A DNA stretch of 64,000 nt from Candidatus Kuenenia hertensis (lineage in GTDB: Bacteria; Planctomycetota; Brocadiia; Brocadiales; Brocadiaceae), in assembly GCA_021646465.1 (NCBI GenBank), contig SOET01000001.1, positions 62,001 through 126,000 on the forward strand, written 5' to 3'. The notes under the pieces were generated by a model, which saw only the letters and a list, made by a program, of their open reading frames with translations, was not told the DNA's origin and ran no database searches. Shown here piece by piece: positions 62,438 to 64,000 of this stretch; the first letter of the stretch is position 1, and each line of letters starts with the position of its first letter. The translations under genes were made by a program, and so were the position numbers.

Positions 62438-64000
62438 TCAATCTACCAATCTTTGATAATAATCTTTATTTAAATCTCTGTATTTTTCTGGCAGGCCCTC
62501 TTTCAACGCATCAAGAATTTCCTCTCTGAACTTTTTCGGCACTTTATATGCATCCTCTGAGGGGATTTCTACCTTCTCAGAAGTAGAGGCAACCTGCCCC
62601 TCTTCCATCCTGCCGCGGAAAGGCATAGGCATCCCTTCTCCCATCATTCCCTGTTTTATGTGTTCTTTTGCCTGCTGCACTCCTTTTTTTGCCTCAGCAA
62701 GACGATACAACGATTCTCTTTCCTCAATAACAGCGCCGGGAACATCCTGGCCTTCCAGACGTTCCTTCGCACCTGACATGGAATTTGAAGCCATCTCAAG
62801 TTGCCTGTTTGCTTCTTCATCCATAAATGGCGTCTGGTGAGAAAGCTGGTCTAACATTTCCATGATTTCATCTGCTTCATTTTTATACTCTCCCTGTTTC
62901 TCGGCATACTGTTTCAATCTTTCCTGGTCTTCCTGATTCATACTGGCAACACGGTGTTCATCGAGAAACTTTGCCATCGATTCAAGGTCACGGGCTATCT
63001 CCTGGCTTTGCTTTGCTGCATCTTCAATCTGTTGTGTTGTTTTTTGCTCTTCCTCCGGCAGTAATTCTTTCCCCTCTTGCTTTTTCATTTCAAGAGAATC
63101 CTGCATACGGTTGTTCCAGTGGTTTGTGTTTTGTGCAACTTCCCGCGCCAATTCTAATGATTCGTTAATATCTTTCCCTTTCAGCATTTCTTCAAGATGC
63201 GAAAGGGCTTCTTCCGTCTGAGGTAATTCCTTATCGATATAAAGGAAATCCCTTAGCAGGGGGTCTCTGTTAATCTCCCGGTTCAGCTCCGCATTTTTTC
63301 TTGTCAGTTCTGACAATTTACCTGCGTCTTCCTTTGATAGCTCTGATGTATCATCCCTTCCAAACAACTCACTAAACTGGTTCAGTGGCATTGGCGTTAC
63401 TCTTTGTTCTGAAAACTGTCGCAGTTGCTGTTTTGTTTGAAGATATTCCTGCAGCAATTCATTTTTTGCCAGATATTCTTTTGTCGCTGCAATGTCCCGT
63501 TTCACCTCTTCTATCCTCTTTTCCTGTTTTTCGAAAAACGACTGCAATGTTTCGTTCATTGATTCTGAAGCACGTTCCTGAATATCTTTCTTCAAATCTT
63601 CTGTTTTCTCTGCAAGTGTTCTTTGCTTATTTTCCAGTTCTGACATGGAATCCAGCGCCTTATCCATCTTTTTCAGTGTATCAGAATAAAATGAATCCGT
63701 CAGTTCCTGTGAACTGGAATTCATCTGGTCCATCATCCTTTGTAAAGAAGAAAGCATCCTTTTTGCCGCCTGCAACGCAGTTTCGGCGTCTCCGTTTTTA
63801 AGAGCGTTTTTCATCTCATTTAAATCTTTCATAATATCATCCTGTTCTATTCCCTTCATTGCGTCTGCGTTCAGGAATTCATCCATATGCTCACTCTGTG
63901 CCATTTGCATGAGTTTCATCATCATTTGCTGAATCATGTTTTCAATATTCTTCAGTTCGGCAAGCGCTTTTTCACTCAATTCCATGTCCCCTGTTTCGCG
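62438..64000 (-). CDS. DUF4175-type coiled-coil protein, C-terminal part (5' end outside window)
   Basis: The frame is open through the window edge; an internal ATG lies at 63983-63985. The visible 520 residues are almost wholly coiled coil, rich in Glu, Lys, Gln and Met (MDKALDSMSELENKQRTLAE, EHIKQGMMGEGMPMPF), ending VPKKFREEILDALKEGLPEK and DLNKDYYQRLVD. This C-terminus is typical of large DUF4175-like membrane proteins whose N-termini hold membrane helices. The partner is the TPR peptidase seven bases downstream. Confidence 0.75.
   Translation of the reverse strand, partial: RETGDMELSEKALAELKNIENMIQQMMMKLMQMAQSEHMDEFLNADAMKGIEQDDIMKDLNEMKNALKNGDAETALQAAKRMLSSLQRMMDQMNSSSQELTDSFYSDTLKKMDKALDSMSELENKQRTLAEKTEDLKKDIQERASESMNETLQSFFEKQEKRIEEVKRDIAATKEYLAKNELLQEYLQTKQQLRQFSEQRVTPMPLNQFSELFGRDDTSELSKEDAGKLSELTRKNAELNREINRDPLLRDFLYIDKELPQTEEALSHLEEMLKGKDINESLELAREVAQNTNHWNNRMQDSLEMKKQEGKELLPEEEQKTTQQIEDAAKQSQEIARDLESMAKFLDEHRVASMNQEDQERLKQYAEKQGEYKNEADEIMEMLDQLSHQTPFMDEEANRQLEMASNSMSGAKERLEGQDVPGAVIEERESLYRLAEAKKGVQQAKEHIKQGMMGEGMPMPFRGRMEEGQVASTSEKVEIPSEDAYKVPKKFREEILDALKEGLPEKYRDLNKDYYQRLVD

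Noticed and set aside
1-64000. CRISPR array, rRNA or tRNA genes
   Set aside because: No regularly spaced direct repeats and no tRNA cloverleaf or rRNA segment was recognised by eye; a covariance search could still find a missed tRNA.

Overview
The window most likely comes from an anaerobic ammonium-oxidising planctomycete (order Candidatus Brocadiales, Kuenenia/Brocadia/Jettenia type). Supporting signs are an octahaem hydroxylamine-oxidoreductase-like cytochrome (30806-32305), a small cytochrome-c'-like protein (37012-37482), a flavodiiron protein, a UbiD decarboxylase of the menaquinone type, many secreted TPR proteins and lipoproteins, and AT-rich intergenic DNA full of small hairpin repeats. 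The genus is inference; no rRNA or tRNA gene is visible.

Layout. (1) 1-5029, minus strand: a radical-SAM/PqqD/DUF3467 gene set that looks like a RiPP or peptide-modification locus. One B12-type radical-SAM gene in it is broken by a frameshift and an amber codon. A sigma54-type regulator with a degenerate receiver lies just upstream (5472-6857), and TGTAACA palindromes lie between them. (2) 7195-12461: a 4.7-kb block of secreted-protein genes between two 282-bp direct copies of the promoter and 5' end of the flavodiiron gene. The minus-strand operon inside it is preceded by a class-I cyclic-di-GMP (GEMM) riboswitch with a terminator. (3) 12350-23835: housekeeping and accessory genes: flavodiiron protein, UbiD, a TumE-like toxin pair, dolichol-phosphate-mannose-type glycosyltransferase, M20 peptidase, FtsH, CBS protein, DUF3326. 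(4) 23856-26128: a scrapyard in which a truncated membrane glycosyltransferase, a group II intron reverse-transcriptase fragment, the 3' end of a MoaD/ThiS gene, an IS91-type transposase fossil and a truncated coiled-coil gene abut. (5) 26395-36300: secreted methyltransferase, TPR lipoprotein, diguanylate cyclase, octahaem cytochrome, a DUF362-ChaN-PDZ fusion, and a PI3/4-kinase-like protein next to a phosphoesterase. (6) 36396-41731: cytochrome, IMP dehydrogenase, OsmC and a diiron protein, bracketed by two copies of a MITE-like element with 8-bp target duplications. (7) 41977-57643: pseudouridine synthase, transaldolase-like protein, deaminases, TrpF, PurH, a complete Mla lipid-transport operon (mlaEFDCA), FloA, MutS, DUF123 nuclease. 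(8) 58149-64000: DHH phosphoesterase, a lipoprotein joining a Cache sensor to a CheD-like domain, a TPR metallopeptidase, and the 3' part of a DUF4175-type coiled-coil protein running off the window.

Together the window mixes core metabolism with a c-di-GMP theme (one GGDEF synthase, one c-di-GMP riboswitch), a cell-envelope theme (Mla, FloA, secreted proteins), and repeated decay through small insertions, deletions and mobile fragments.
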